Shown: positions 20,421-33,545 of the stretch, piece by piece | Layout of the letters: each line of letters starts with the position of its first letter | Numbering within the stretch: position 1 is the stretch's first letter | Source: Plasmodium malariae | Lineage: Eukaryota > Apicomplexa > Aconoidasida > Haemosporida > Plasmodiidae | Length of the DNA stretch: 64,000 nt | Direction: 5' to 3' | NCBI RefSeq assembly: GCF_900090045.1 | Contig: NC_041781.1 | Span: 1,381,501-1,445,500, forward strand | Position numbers and translations under genes: made by a program | Notes under the pieces: model-generated | Database searches by the model: none | The model's input: the letters and a program-made list of their open reading frames with translations, nothing else | What the model was told of the DNA's origin: nothing

Positions 20421-21380
20421 ATGAAAAATAACTCAAATACGAATGTAGACAACGTTGTTCGTAAGATCACTGACGCTAGTTGCAGTACCGATGTAAATAG
20501 TAATACTAAGAGTAGTACCAACGTCAGTTGTACTACTACAACTGGCAATAAGAGTACAAACACAAATAACAATAATAAAAGCACAAACAACAGTAACAAC
20601 AATAAGGAAAAGGGGAATATATTAGAAAATTTAAAGGAAAGCCAACTAGAGACTATTAGAACTGAACATGAAAATAATAAGAATAATGGAAACATACAAG
20701 AAACTCATGCAGATCCATCCATAAAATTAAAATCAAACCCAGAAAAAGTAATAGCCATATTGTTAAAAAAGTGGAAGAAGATAAAGCTACATTGAAATAC
20801 AAAACCAAGACAAATAAAAAAAAAAATAAAGCAAGATAAAAAAAAATAATAACAATAAAAAACAAAACAAAACAAAATAAAGCAAAATAAAATAAACTAA
20901 ATAATGCATACACGTTCGCAGTGCGCGTCATATTGTGCATTTTTAGCTTCACTTACTTTTCGCCTACAGTTCACTTGTGTTTCTTATTTTATTTCATTTT
21001 ATTTTATTTTATTTTTTTAACTCCCCGACTTATCAGATTGAAGCAGGAGAAGACCAAGTTAATAAAAATGTTTGTTTATTTATTTCTGATGATTTAAAAT
21101 TAAGAAAACACAATCAAGTAGTAAACGATTTTTTAAAAACATTATCTAAGAATTCTTTCAATTTATATTTTCCCAAATTTTCAAATAGTTACAACGAAGT
21201 CCCCAAGGTAAACCCAAGATGATAGCTATTTAGATAACTGACACAGTCTATAGCTTACTCTTTCAATTATTTCGTTCATCTCTCCATTTATGGCTTCCCC
21301 GTATATGCATGGCCACGTGTGCACATATGTATATATCTTGCATGTATGTATGTGCGTATGTGTGAATGCATGTTTGTATG

Positions 21381-21456
<76 letters not shown>

Positions 21457-21773
21457 GTATATATCTTTTTTTTTTTTTCCCTCTTAAGGTCCTTTTTCTG
21501 CTAAGCGGAGACACGGGAGACATCTTAGTGGCCTTGAAGTATTTAATTGACAACATTGATCAGATAAACTTTATAATTTTAAACTTTTTAAATAAATTAA
21601 AAAGAAGAAAGATAGTGAAAAATAACGAAGTAATTCTATATCTCATAGACTTTGTACTAAAGAAATTATATGAAAGCAACTTAAACTACCGGTATAAGAA
21701 AACACAAATTTTGGATTTTTACGATAACTTGGTACATACTAAGAAAACATTCTTCGAATCAGGTATACATATA

Positions 21774-21804
<31 letters not shown>

Positions 21805-22631
21805 GAACAATTCATTGTTTTTTATTTTAAAAACTGAGGAGAGATAAAATATAACAATGATAATAATGCTAACAACATCACAATTAATTTGCTCCTATTT
21901 ATGTTGAAATGTTTTACTATTATTAAAATTAGTAATATGTGAAAAGGGGTATTCTAAACGTGGTCTATTTTATTTTGGAATATCGCTCTTCTGAAGTTGA
22001 TGTTCCATTTGTGTGGGCATGTTTATCCTAGTGATTGCCCATCCATGACTGCTCACCTCTGACTGTTCATCCATTCAGTACTTCATTATGCGATATGCAT
22101 ATTGTCCAAACCCTTGTAGGAATAATGAACGATGCAATTGTTGTAAAAGACTTAAGATTAATTTACTTTTACAAACACGATATCAAAATGAAGAAGGAAA
22201 AGACCTTCATTAAAGAGAGACCTCCACATAATAACACTGTGTACATTAATAAGGAATACCAACATGATGGGACTAAAAACTCAGTTAAACAAAATTTTGT
22301 GATAACAAATGGGAATTACGGATTAAACTACAAATTTGTAGAAAAAAAAAAAAAAAAAAAAAATTTCTGTGGTGAAATACTAACACCCAATTCGTATTTT
22401 GGACTATACAACTACCTTAAGGAAAAGACCATATTTGATAACAAAGACTCTGATATATTTTCTTCCAAGAAAAAATTGTTCTGTAATATTAACAAGTGTA
22501 TTAAGAAATACATAAAGGACAAAAAGAAATGCAGTAAAATAGAAAGCGATATATGTAATTGCATTTCCAATGTGATTGTGAATATAAACAGCGATGCGAA
22601 GCTATGGTAATATATATATATATATATATAT

Positions 22632-22674
<43 letters not shown>

Positions 22675-25600
22675 ATTGTAACACTGCACTATTGAAAGGA
22701 GCGTCATTCACTCGCATGGAAGCATAACTGCGTGGCTGTATGAGTGTATGACTGCATGCGCATACCCGTAGGCCTACATTTACGAATCGACATTGTGTAA
22801 ATTTTGCAGGGAAAAGATCAATGCAGCAAAGAATGAGGTGAAGAACGTTAAGAGTATTTTAATGAAAATTAAAAAAATTGAAAATTTGGTGGACAGGTTG
22901 ATAGAGCATGACTATGAAAATATAATAGTACATGAGGAGAATGTGCAGCAGGAGCATCAGCAGGTGAAGAGGAAAAAGAAGAAGAAGAAGAAGAAGAAGA
23001 TGGAAAAGGAAACACAGAATGAAGTGGAGAAAGATACGAAGAAAGAAGCGGAGAAAGAAACGAAGAAAGAAGTGGAGAAAGAAACGAAGAAAGAAGTGGA
23101 GAAAGAAACGAAGAAAGAAGTGGAGAAAGAAACGAAGAAAGAAGTGGAAATAGAAACGAAGAAAGAAGTAGAGATGGGAAAGGTAACATGCCCTGGAACG
23201 AATGCAAAAGAAAGCATAGAATATGATGACACAAATGAAACGGAGAGTAAGTCAAGCGAAGGAATTACCCAAGATTGGCAGCAGAAAGAAAGGGACTACA
23301 TTAGTGTAACAAATGTTAACTCGGAAGAAAATGCAAAAGAATTAATCAGTTCCAACAAAAATAGCAATATCGTTGTTAATGGTGAAATAAAAGTAGAAGC
23401 AAAAAAACAAGATGAAGATAGTATAAACAATAACCAGAATAGGAAATCAATAAAGAGGAAACACAAAGAAATGGAAGAAAAATGTTTAACGGATAAAAAT
23501 AATGAATTACTACTTAATACGTCAGATAAATGTATCTATCATAAAATTCATGAAAGAACTTTTTCTGAGATATATGCATCTGAGGAAAGAAAGAAAAAAA
23601 AAAATAAAAAAGCGAATGGTAATTCAGAGGGCGAAAGTGAAAAAGAAAGTATAAAAACTTGTTATTTCGAAAATTTTCATTTTAATTTTGTTTTACTTGG
23701 GAGTATAAAGAAAGGGTCCGACAGACATAAATCTTTGCTATTCAAAGTAAAAACTCTGTGTGAATACACCAAAAAAAAAAAAAAAATGAATAGCTTAGAA
23801 GATAGGCATATAAGTAAATAAACGTTCGAACTTTAGGGTGAATGTATTATAGCACGTATTGACGCAGATCGTACGTACATGTAAACATAAATATATATAT
23901 ATATATATATACATGTGTGCATTATGAACTAAATTTTTTGCCCTTGTTCCTTTACCCCTAAATTTCCTTCCAGGTACTGTGTGATGCGCTGGTTATACCC
24001 TGCAGATTTGTTCGTTATATAAAAGAGAAGCATGTTAAGTACTTCAATCTTGTCTTAATTCCATCCGTTCCCGGTATACTTTGCACAAGCGGGTTGTTTT
24101 TATTTTGTCTTCCGCTTTTTGTTCACTTCACTTTGTTTATCCACCCCCCCCCTCTTCTTACCTGTCTCATCTGTTATACCCCTTTTTTTTTTTTTTTTCT
24201 TTTCTTTTTCATTTTCCCTTAAAAGAAAAAAAAATCCCTGAGAGTATAATACCAATATTTTGGGAGGGTAAACCCAAAGCCAAGACGAATCTAAATGCGC
24301 AGACCAAAGTTACTATTTCTACGTTTTTAAATAGCATAAAGATAAAATTTAAATATATCGACAATTTTTTCTTAAAGTAAGAGATACAAGCAGCGCTGGA
24401 AGTAGCTGCAGTGGTAGAAGTAGCAGTGGTAGAAGTAGCAGTGGCAGTAGTGATAGCAGTGGCAGTAGTGATAGCAGTGGCAGTAGTGATAGAAGTGGCA
24501 GTAGTGATGGCAGTATCAGTAGTGATGGCAGTATCAGTAGTGATGGCAGTATCAGTAGTGATGGCAGCATTAGTAGTAGTATACCCCTCTTCTCGGTCAT
24601 CCACTCTTGTTGACTTTTTTTTTTTTTTTTTTAGCTTTGTATAAGAATACTTGACAAAGTGGCTATAATTTTTGTCTTCCTTGTTTTTTATTTACCTCAT
24701 TTGACGTTCATCTTTTCTTTTTTTTTTTTTTCCTTCTTTAGGGTGTGGGAAAACAGTAACGAACTTATAAATTTAGACGACTATTTTATTTTTAACAAAA
24801 AGTTAGGAACGGGTGGATTTGGTGAAGTGTGGGATGTATCACTAAAAAATGAAGAAAAATACCATGATTCTTTTTTTTTTTTTAGTATAAAACATACCTC
24901 GAATTTCGCTCTAAAAATAATGGACATAAAGTAATATATATAAACAGCTAGACAAATAGTAAAAAAAAAAAAAAAAAATATATATATACAAAATGAAAAA
25001 CTGGACTTTTTAAATTTTCCTTTGTTTATAGCGATTTTAACTTGAACGAGTCTGTAGTTATGCGGGAAAAGGCCCACAAGAACGTCTTACGAATGTACTG
25101 CGTGTTTAAGGGTAACGCTCCGGTTTTTCCCCTCACACATACGCACATATATATACACGCTTATGCATACAGACATATATATATACACACATATTTATAC
25201 CCCCATGTATCTGTGTATGTGTATGCATTTTTTACCATTCCCGCTTCAGGCTATCAGATCCTGATAAATAGACAGCGTAAGGAGGAAAAAAAAGTATCCC
25301 TTTGTTTCCTTTTGGAATTGGCCGATACGTCGTTAGGTATGGGTCTTGCGTGAATACTATGTGTATATATATGTGTATGTATCCATATATATATGTATGC
25401 CCATATATATATACTTATGTCAATATTTAAGTAAATCTATATATTCCTATACTCATGTATATGTGTATGATCACCCCTACATTACCTCAACTTTTTTTTT
25501 TTTTTTTATCAGAAAAACTTTTTTGCAGTAAAAATGTAGCATATAATCTCAACTTCGTTCGTTTAACCCTTTTGGAAATAGCCAAGTAATCTAAATGACA

Positions 25601-27201
25601 GCTATTTTTATGTAGGATTATGTAGTATAACAAGCATACGTACATACAAACGTACACACGTACATACATATATACACATATATGTTAATATATCCTATTT
25701 TTCTTACATACGTTGCCTGAAAAACGTATGCTTTTCTTATTTAGTGTAATGTCCTTTATGCATAAGCCGAACATAAAGCAAGAATTTTTCATTTATCGTG
25801 ACTTGAAGCCCGACAACATTCTGATAAAGGTCCATTATACGCTGCTACAGTTTTATCTTCTCGTTTTTGCTATTCGCGTATCACTGCATCTTTTGCGTTT
25901 TCGCTTCTTCATTATTTTTCGCCCTTTTTTCACGCTTATTGTTATATATATATATATATATATATATTTATCATTCAATCGCTTTATCGTTTTATCCCTT
26001 TATCGCTTTATCTCTTTATCGTTTTATTTCTATACCGCTTTACCGCTTTACCGCTTTATCTCTTTATCGCTTTATCTCTTTATCGTTTTATTTCTATACC
26101 GCTTTACCGCTTTACCGCTTTATCTCTTTATCGCTTTATCTCTTTATCGTTTTATTTCTATACCGCTTTACCGCTTTACTGCTTTATCGTTTTATCCTTT
26201 TTAAAGGGTAAAGATATACTCATAACCGACTTTAACCTGTCGAAGAAGGTCAACCAAGAATTCAAGTATTTGATGAGTCAGTGTTGTGGTACTCAAGGTC
26301 ATTTAGCACCAGAACAAAAAAGTGTAGGGTACAGTCAGACAGTAGACATTTGGGCTTTTGCAATTGTTATATCCAAATTTTTGAAGCACAAGAATTTTCA
26401 CTATTTTTCCCATAACGAATACACTATAAATCTGAAGCATTTCGAAATTCAAGTAAGGCGACTAGAGTGTGTTGCGTCGTAGCACACATCGCTTTATTTA
26501 TTTATTTTATTATTTTTTTTTTTTTTTTCGTAACAGGACAAGTTTTTGATAAACCTGCTGTTAGCTTGCATTGATAATATCCCCTTTATGAGACCATCTT
26601 TTGATGAAATTTCTCAGTAGGATATTTGAACAAGAACATAAATAGTTACATAATATTTTGCTAGTTTTACATATGCACACATATGAACATTTGAAAAAGA
26701 TATAAGAAATTATACTTGGCTTAATTCGCTTTACCTCTTTTCATAACATGCAATATGCACTACAAACTACACAGTACAATTACAAATTTGGGCTTTTACT
26801 TTTCTCTGTGTTGCTCCATATGCCTTGAAATATAACAAAATAAAAAAAAGAAAAACGATTTTTTTAATTTATGTTTTTCATTCATTTTGGTTTGACTATC
26901 ATTTTTTTCATTCATTTTGGTTTGACTATCATTTTTTTCATTCATTTTGGTTGACTATCATTTTTTTCATTCATTTTGGTTGACTATCATTTTTTTCATT
27001 CATTTTGGTTGACTATCATTTTTTTAATTTATTTTCCTTCTTTTTTCCTTTTGTTTTTTCCTTTTGTTTTTTCATTTATTTTCATTTTTCTTCCCATCTT
27101 ACCCCCCCCGCAGGATGCTACTTAACGAAATAATAAGGAATGAGCTCGAAAGATATGGTAGATTAAAGACGATGAAAAGATACGTTAAAAAAAAAAGGTA
27201 A
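20421..27201 (+). CDS. EDR1/CTR1-like domain plus protein kinase, 15 exons, 1124 aa
   Basis: Exons by GT/AG and matching phase: 20421-20747, 21037-21207, 21489-21762, 22120-22606, 22810-23746, 23974-24073, 24226-24376, 24742-24930, 25032-25111, 25250-25336, 25513-25585, 25745-25829, 26207-26452, 26537-26616, 27114-27201. They sum to 3375 nt (1125 codons) with no internal stop. Residues about 1-110 are Asn/Ser/Thr-rich and 510-600 Lys/Glu repeats. Residues 716-746 ([17 protein letters not shown] joined to [14 protein letters not shown] across an intron) match the core of the EDR1/CTR1 N-terminal domain of plant Raf-like kinases (consensus like GSL..G..RHRALLFK.LAD..GLPCR). The kinase domain (about 825-1100) has [24 protein letters not shown] instead of DFG, LAPE, DIWAFA and RPSFDEI. 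An in-frame TAA precedes the start. The exon 1 donor is the least certain. A cytosolic Ser/Thr kinase or weakly active regulator is inferred. Confidence 0.85.
23005..23178 (+). repeat. Coding repeat, KETKKEVE units
   Basis: A 24-nt in-frame array in exon 5 of the 15-exon kinase gene encodes about six units of Lys-Glu-Thr-Lys-Lys-Glu-Val-Glu. It is a charged, probably helical linker between the N-terminal region and the EDR1-like segment. Confidence 0.85.
26005..26195. repeat. Intronic 64-nt higher-order repeat of 8-mers
   Basis: Inside the intron 25830-26206, three copies of a 64-nt block begin at 26005, 26069 and 26133. Each block is a fixed order of related octamers (GCTTTATC, TCTTTATC, GTTTTATT, TCTATACC, GCTTTACC and repeats). 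The intron separates the RDLKPDN exon from the DFN exon of the kinase. Confidence 0.9.
26876..27028. repeat. Intronic tandem repeat, 29-30 nt unit, 5 copies
   Basis: TTCATTTTGGTTTGACTATC plus a T-run is repeated five times within the last intron (26617-27113) of the kinase gene. The first three copies have GGTTTGAC and the last ones GGTTGAC. Confidence 0.9.
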
Positions 27202-28389
27202 AAAGTTTATTATTTACCATCTGGTTAATAAAAGGAAAGAAAATAACAAAAAGAGGGCCCCATTTTCCATTTTACCTTGCATGAGCAGGCGAGTTTCCTG
27301 TTTACCCTTATTGTATGTTATTCCTCCCTGCTATGATCTTTTCTACTCAATGCATCATTTCCATTGACTTTATTATTTTCCACCACTGTATCAATTCACC
27401 CCATTTCGTTATATTTTATCCAATGCATGTTTTCTCCTTCATTATTTTTTCGCCATTTTTACGAACATTATTATTTTCCATTTTGCGTGCACATTGCCAA
27501 GCGGAGCACACCACTGTAACTTGGCACACTGAAACTGGAAGTTAACCCCAAAACAAAATGAAGTACTTTAAAATTTTCGAATTGATATAACATCATTTCG
27601 AAGTAATTAATTAGTTGGTGCAATTTTTCGAACAACAGCTCTTTGCGCTAGTCAAAAGAAAAGGAGAAAAAAAAAATAAAAGAGAAAAATGAAAGAAAAA
27701 TTTTAAAATTCTGCAAAGTTGTTTATTTTAGAAAAAAAAGAAAACCTTTCAAATTTTGCAAGATTGTTTATTTAAAAAAAAAAAGAAAACTTTAAAAATT
27801 TTGTAAGATTGTTTATTTAAAAAAAAAGGAAGATATTTCAAATTACGCAAGATTATGTATTTAAAAAAAAAGAAATTCTTTCAAATTATGTAAGATTGTT
27901 TATTTTAAAAATAAGGAAAATTTTTCAAATTCTGCAAAGTTAGGGTATTTAAAAAAAAAATAAAATAATGGTCACAACAGGTATGTTCAAATATACATAT
28001 ATATATATATGCATACACGTATGTATATACGTGCATATATACATCATTCACATTGCGCTTTAAAAAAGGTAAGTCGTTAGAGCAGCTGAACGTGATACTT
28101 AGACAGGTGCATACGTAAAAAAAAAAAAAAAAAAAAAGATACAAAAATAACAAAAAATACGATATAATAAAATATTATATAATATAATACGATATAATAA
28201 AATATTATGTAATATAGTACGATATAATACGATATAATATAATATAATAAGATAAAATAAGACATACTAATGCAGAGATCATCTCTTCACGATACGTGGT
28301 AAGCCTATGTGCTTGGTCAAATGTGAATTAGTCACTACTAACTGATAACTACTCACGCGCAGGGTGTATATGGTCTAGTTTGGAAAAAT
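27202..28389. other. Intergenic region between convergent kinase and transporter genes
   Basis: This tail-to-tail spacer contains a diverged tandem repeat at 27700-27955 and a short A+T repeat (ACGATATAATA) at 28155-28260. The patch at 27290-27545 is less A+T-rich and has an ORF that looks accidental. No gene is supported. Confidence 0.6.
27700..27955. repeat. Diverged tandem repeat, about 50-nt unit
   Basis: Five copies of a unit around TTTCAAATTNTGCAAGATTG TTTATTT followed by an A-run and GAAAA. The copies differ at several positions, so the array is older than the perfect repeats elsewhere in the window. Confidence 0.8.
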
Positions 28390-30304
28390 CTACGACTTGG
28401 CCAGAATAAACATCGAAATAGTTGATAATAACGAAATAAAGCCGAATGCCGCGCTTAGACACCTTAGTGTAAATAAATTATAACATATATGAACAACAAA
28501 ACTACACAAAAATGTATTTGCTATTCTAGTAGTATATAAAATAGACATATTCAAAGGGAAATGCTGTTCCCCATATTTTTTCAAGGTAATAATAGGGATA
28601 GTTACAAAACTACCCCCAATACAAAAATAAAAAAGAGCACAAACAAATACGTATAGAACATATATATGTGAAATAGCTGGTAGTAGAAAGCATGCAAATG
28701 TTATAGAAATACCTAAAAATAATAAAGTAATATTTAATTTAAATTTATCATATATTGTACCCCATATTAATCTACCAGCTATATTTGATATGCTATTTAT
28801 AAAACTGCCATTTAGAGTTATTAGTTTGTCCTCTACAGATGTGTAAGTAATACCTATTATTTTCCAGTACATAATTATAAAATTAATATAACAATTAAAA
28901 AATACGATAGAAATCCATAAAAGAATAAAAAAAACATCTTCTGTGCACTTTTTATTGTAATATTTGGAAACATGATTATCTGCATATATATTATTGAAAT
29001 TTAGCAAATTCGAAAAAAAAAAAAATTTTTGTTTCTTCATATTATTACAACTATTATTTACTATTAGATGTTCCTCACTTTCATTGTGCAGATTTTCCTC
29101 CTTGCCGTTTAATGCTCCATCATTTTTTTTTTTATTCTTTTTCTTTTTAAATGGTTTGGCAAAGTGGTAGTTCCTATTATTATCTCCAACGTTACTACCT
29201 CCAATGTTACTACGGCCAACGTTATTACCGCTAACATTGTCGTTGTTTGTGATGTAGTCCACCCCATTTCTTACTAAGGTGCTTTCCCCATATGCGCTAT
29301 TTTTACCCTTCCCCCCCGTTAATGAAATGTGTTCGTTTCTTTCTAAATCAGTTGCATCCCTCTCTACAGAATGTATGTTTTTTATTTTCTCTGAGTGATT
29401 ATGCTGTATATTAGTAGGACTATTATCCTCTTCACACTTTATAGTAGCTAAGTAACCACCCAAAGTGCCAAAAATTAAAAATATAATGGACTGGACAAAA
29501 AGTAGATATGGCACTCTATTTAAAACATCTATATCGTCAAAGTATAATTCTTTAGATCCATTTTCTTCTTTCACAGGTAATACATTTCTTCTATTTATAA
29601 GTAATGTTTGTAATGGACAGTACATGAATGGACTTAATGATATGGCTGATATGACAATACCACTTATTAATCCTCTATTGGTTTTAAAATGTTTATATGC
29701 ACATGATAAAGGAATAGTAAAGCATATACCATATCCAACAGCATAACAGAAGCCCATAAATAAACACAATAAATAATACGAATGCGCATATATAGATGAT
29801 AAATAAAACGATAAAAATGTAGTGAAGCTACAAATTAGTATAGTCATTCTCTCTCCTAACTTCTGTTGAACTACATTTCCTACAAGCATAGATATACCAA
29901 GTGTTATTACTGTCAACTCGTATATTAAAGAAACACTTTTGTATGTTACATTTTGTCCTTTATGTCTCAGGTAGGACGTCAGGTAGATGTTAAGATTTCC
30001 ATATGAATTTATTATGCCTGTTCAGGGGAAAAAATTAAGGTGCACGTGTTTATGTGGACTAACTAAAGTACACGTATGAGCATGAGGATGCGCATGTGCA
30101 TCCTTTTACAGGTTTTTTACGCCTACGTCTACACTCGCTTATGCTTTTTCTTTTACTCCTACGTATACTCTTTAATTTATTTTAATTTAACTTTATTTTA
30201 TTTTATTATTTTATTTCTATCTTCTAACCTATATTCAGATTATACAAAAAGGCGCCCAACAACACAACATACGGAACAACTCTTCTTGGCAAAATATTCA
30301 TCAT
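28390..30304 (-). CDS. Major facilitator superfamily transporter, monocarboxylate-type (567 aa)
   Basis: Two exons on the minus strand are 30304-30229 (ATG ATG start, phase 1 end) and 30017-28390, split by a 211-nt GT-AG intron; together they give 568 codons. The first exon supplies the start of the first membrane helix (MMNILPRRVVPYVVLLGAF), continuing in exon 2 as GIINSYGNLNIYLTSYL. The NxGxxNSYGN pattern and 12 predicted helices fit the MCT/oxalate-formate branch of MFS. A hydrophilic central loop (about residues 218-352, Asn/Lys-rich) separates the two six-helix halves. It probably carries a small organic anion across a parasite membrane; substrate and location cannot be read from sequence. 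P. falciparum chromosome 9 has, from memory, a monocarboxylate transporter-like gene in this neighbourhood. Confidence 0.88.
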
Positions 30305-30354
30305 GTTCCAGTGAATCTGTATCACAGTGTGCTTGCTCCCCCCTCAAATGTAGC

Positions 30355-30421
<67 letters not shown>

Positions 30422-31084
30422 ATTTATGTACGTATGTATCTATGCTCTTCTCCGCCGTTCTCGCACTTTGCCTGTACTTACCTTTTTGTAATTATACATA
30501 TATACATATACATATGTATGTTGTTATCTATGTATACCTACCTATATATACATATATAAATGCTTATACTGTGGTGAGACACGTCAAAGGAGACAAGCAC
30601 GCGTGCACATACATATATACGTATATAATCTTATACATGTATACATATATATATGCATACATATACAAACATATACATACATATATATGCACATGCATGT
30701 AAACACTTTCTTCGAGTTACATGAGCACATATTTTAATATTTCAAAAAATTAAGTTGATATATTATTTTCGTTTTTTTCGACTTATCATTTTTCCAGAAT
30801 ACAAAAATAATTCACTTTTTAAAAAAAAAAAAAATTTCAAAGAGAATACCTTACACACTACTACATAGTAGTGACAATGCGATACATTAAGCGAAAATGG
30901 AAAACAAATTTTTGTTTTACTCACCCCAAACGTACGTGACATATATACGTACGTTACGCATATTCGTACTCACTTATATGCGTACATGTGTACATATATA
31001 CAGAACAAAAGGAGTAAATTTCCTCTAAATAAATTCAGTTTTTCAACTTTTAATATATACACACATATATACATATATATATAT

Positions 31085-31258
31085 GTGTTATATATATAAT
31101 GTATTATATATATATATATGTATTATATATATATATGTGTTATATATATATATGTATTATATATATATATGTATTATTTATATATATGTATTATTTATAT
31201 ATATGTATTATTTATATATATGTATTATTTATATATATGTATTATTTATATATATGTA
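31085..31258. repeat. Tandem repeat, about 18-19 nt A+T unit
   Basis: Repeated ATATATATGTATTATTTAT units sit in the transporter upstream region, forming a Tyr/Ile/Met pseudo-ORF. Confidence 0.85.
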
Positions 31259-31758
31259 TGAATAGATAAAAAAAAAAAAACTCACAGAATTAACGCTCCG
31301 AACGGAATAGGTGATTATTTCTAACTTCAAAAAAAAAAAAAAAAAAAAAAAAAAAGCAGTAACTTGGTAAATGCACATGGTACACTGCTTACATTATACA
31401 AATTTGCATGAATTATAAAGCTCCTTAAATTTTCATTTGTTCCTTTTGTTTCCTTTTTCAATTCTTCCAATCATCATTTTGAATTTTTATGGTTTTGTTT
31501 ATCCTCTTTCAAATAGTGGAGCGTCCAAAAATGGCGCATTTGTAAATGTGTTGTACCTTTTAAATGTGCTTCACAATTTTGCTACTGTTTATTTTGTTGT
31601 TTTGTTAATTCATTCATCCATTAATTTTACTTTATTTTTATTTATTTGTTTTTTATTTATTATTATTTTTTTTTTTTTTTATTTATTTATTTTTTACTTT
31701 ATTTATTTTTTACTTTATTTATTTATTTTTTACTTTATTTATTTATTTATTTATTACT

Positions 31759-31789
<31 letters not shown>

Positions 31790-32781
31790 TTTTTTACTTT
31801 ATTTATTTTGTTTTTTCTTTATTTATTTTATTTTTCTTTTTTAACTTTTTTTTTTTTTTTCGTACAATTCCAATTTATGTAGATGCAGGATTGTGTTAAC
31901 CATAAATTTTTACTTATCTAAAATATAAATATTCTTGAAACATGACATACGTATTTTATTTTTTACTATTTTTTTTTGTATTTCGAATGATGCTCATTTT
32001 TACATAAATATAAACAATGAAAAGGGTCATACCCAACTGTGTATTCAGGTAAATTATATGGATGATTGTATAAGCACATAACACACATTATGCGCATACT
32101 CGTGTATGTATGGCTGAATGGTCGTATGGGCATATATACATATAAATATTCACATTTGTAAAACAACATTTCAAATCATTTTTCCTTTTTTTTTTTTTTT
32201 TTTCGCTTGTTCAAAGAAAAAATGTGCCCAACAATATACACACTGTAGAACGTTTTTAAAAAGTTCCATTTTTACAATAATTAGACGATATAGTGTACAT
32301 ATTGGTGATTTCTTTTTTTTTTTTGATTCGATGTTTAAAACTTGTGCTATTATAAGAGCAAACCATTTAATAAGTTCTTGTTACGCTCTTCAAGGTCTGA
32401 CTTCACTGTTATGCTATTAGTATATATATATGCCTATACGTATATATACACATATGAGCACATACACATGTATACATATGCATATAGGTGAACATACACA
32501 TGCGTACATATACGCATACGTGCACATACATATACATCATTCACCGCACAGTCAGATGATACAAGACAACACGCGCTTAGAAATAATCAAAAACATTTAA
32601 CAATTCATTTATGGGTTTACAAAAACATGTCCGCCTTCTCCTCATGTGCGAGATATAAAATAATGAAAAAGTAAACAAACATCAGGCATCATTAGGTATT
32701 ATCTGCTGTTACTATTTTTCACCCAGTTATGTTCATTTTCTTTATACTATTTTTTTCTTTTTTTTAATTTTTTAAAACTAC

Positions 32782-32814
<33 letters not shown>

Positions 32815-33439
32815 AAACTGCTAATCGTGTGACGCAAAATTGAATATGCAAAATGCACAAGGAAAAAAGCAAAAAGCATAAACGCGAATTTTACAAATAA
32901 TGGTTCATATTTTGGCAAGTCTTTAATTATACTACATAAAGGAATAAAATAAAAGAAGAAAAATACTACTTTTTTACTAATTGTATGGCACATGTATGTT
33001 TTTTTTTTTTTTTTTTTTTTTTGTATTTTCATTTTAAATTTTCACAGACCTACACTCCATACGTACATGCGCATATACCCACACTCGTGTGTACGTACGT
33101 ACGTAACACAAGAAAAAAGTGGGGATAATAAAAATTTGTGCTTTTTCCTCAAATCGTCTGTAAGCGGACGTGGCTTGACGAGTGCACGTGCGCACATGTA
33201 TATATATACGAACATATACTTGTACCTGTATGGACAAGCTTTGGCGTTTGACACGCATATATAAGTCCAACTACAGCATACAACACGCAACATAAAACTT
33301 CTCACTGATATGCTGCAAATGGTACTCGCCTCTCCCATGTTACGATTACACATATAAAATACAGTGTCTATTTATTAGGATCAAAAACAAATTGGCAGTT
33401 TATCCATTCTACCTATTTTTAAAATTTTTACTATTATTT

Positions 33440-33545
33440 TATTACTATACTATTTCGTTACTATACTATTTCGTTACTATACTATTTTGTTACTATACTA
33501 TTTTGTTACTATACTATTTTGTTACTATACTATTTCGTTACTATA
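33440..33545. repeat. Tandem repeat, 16-nt unit
   Basis: GTTACTATACTATTTC/T is repeated about six times in the intergenic region, followed by degenerate TTACTATATTA copies. Confidence 0.85.
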
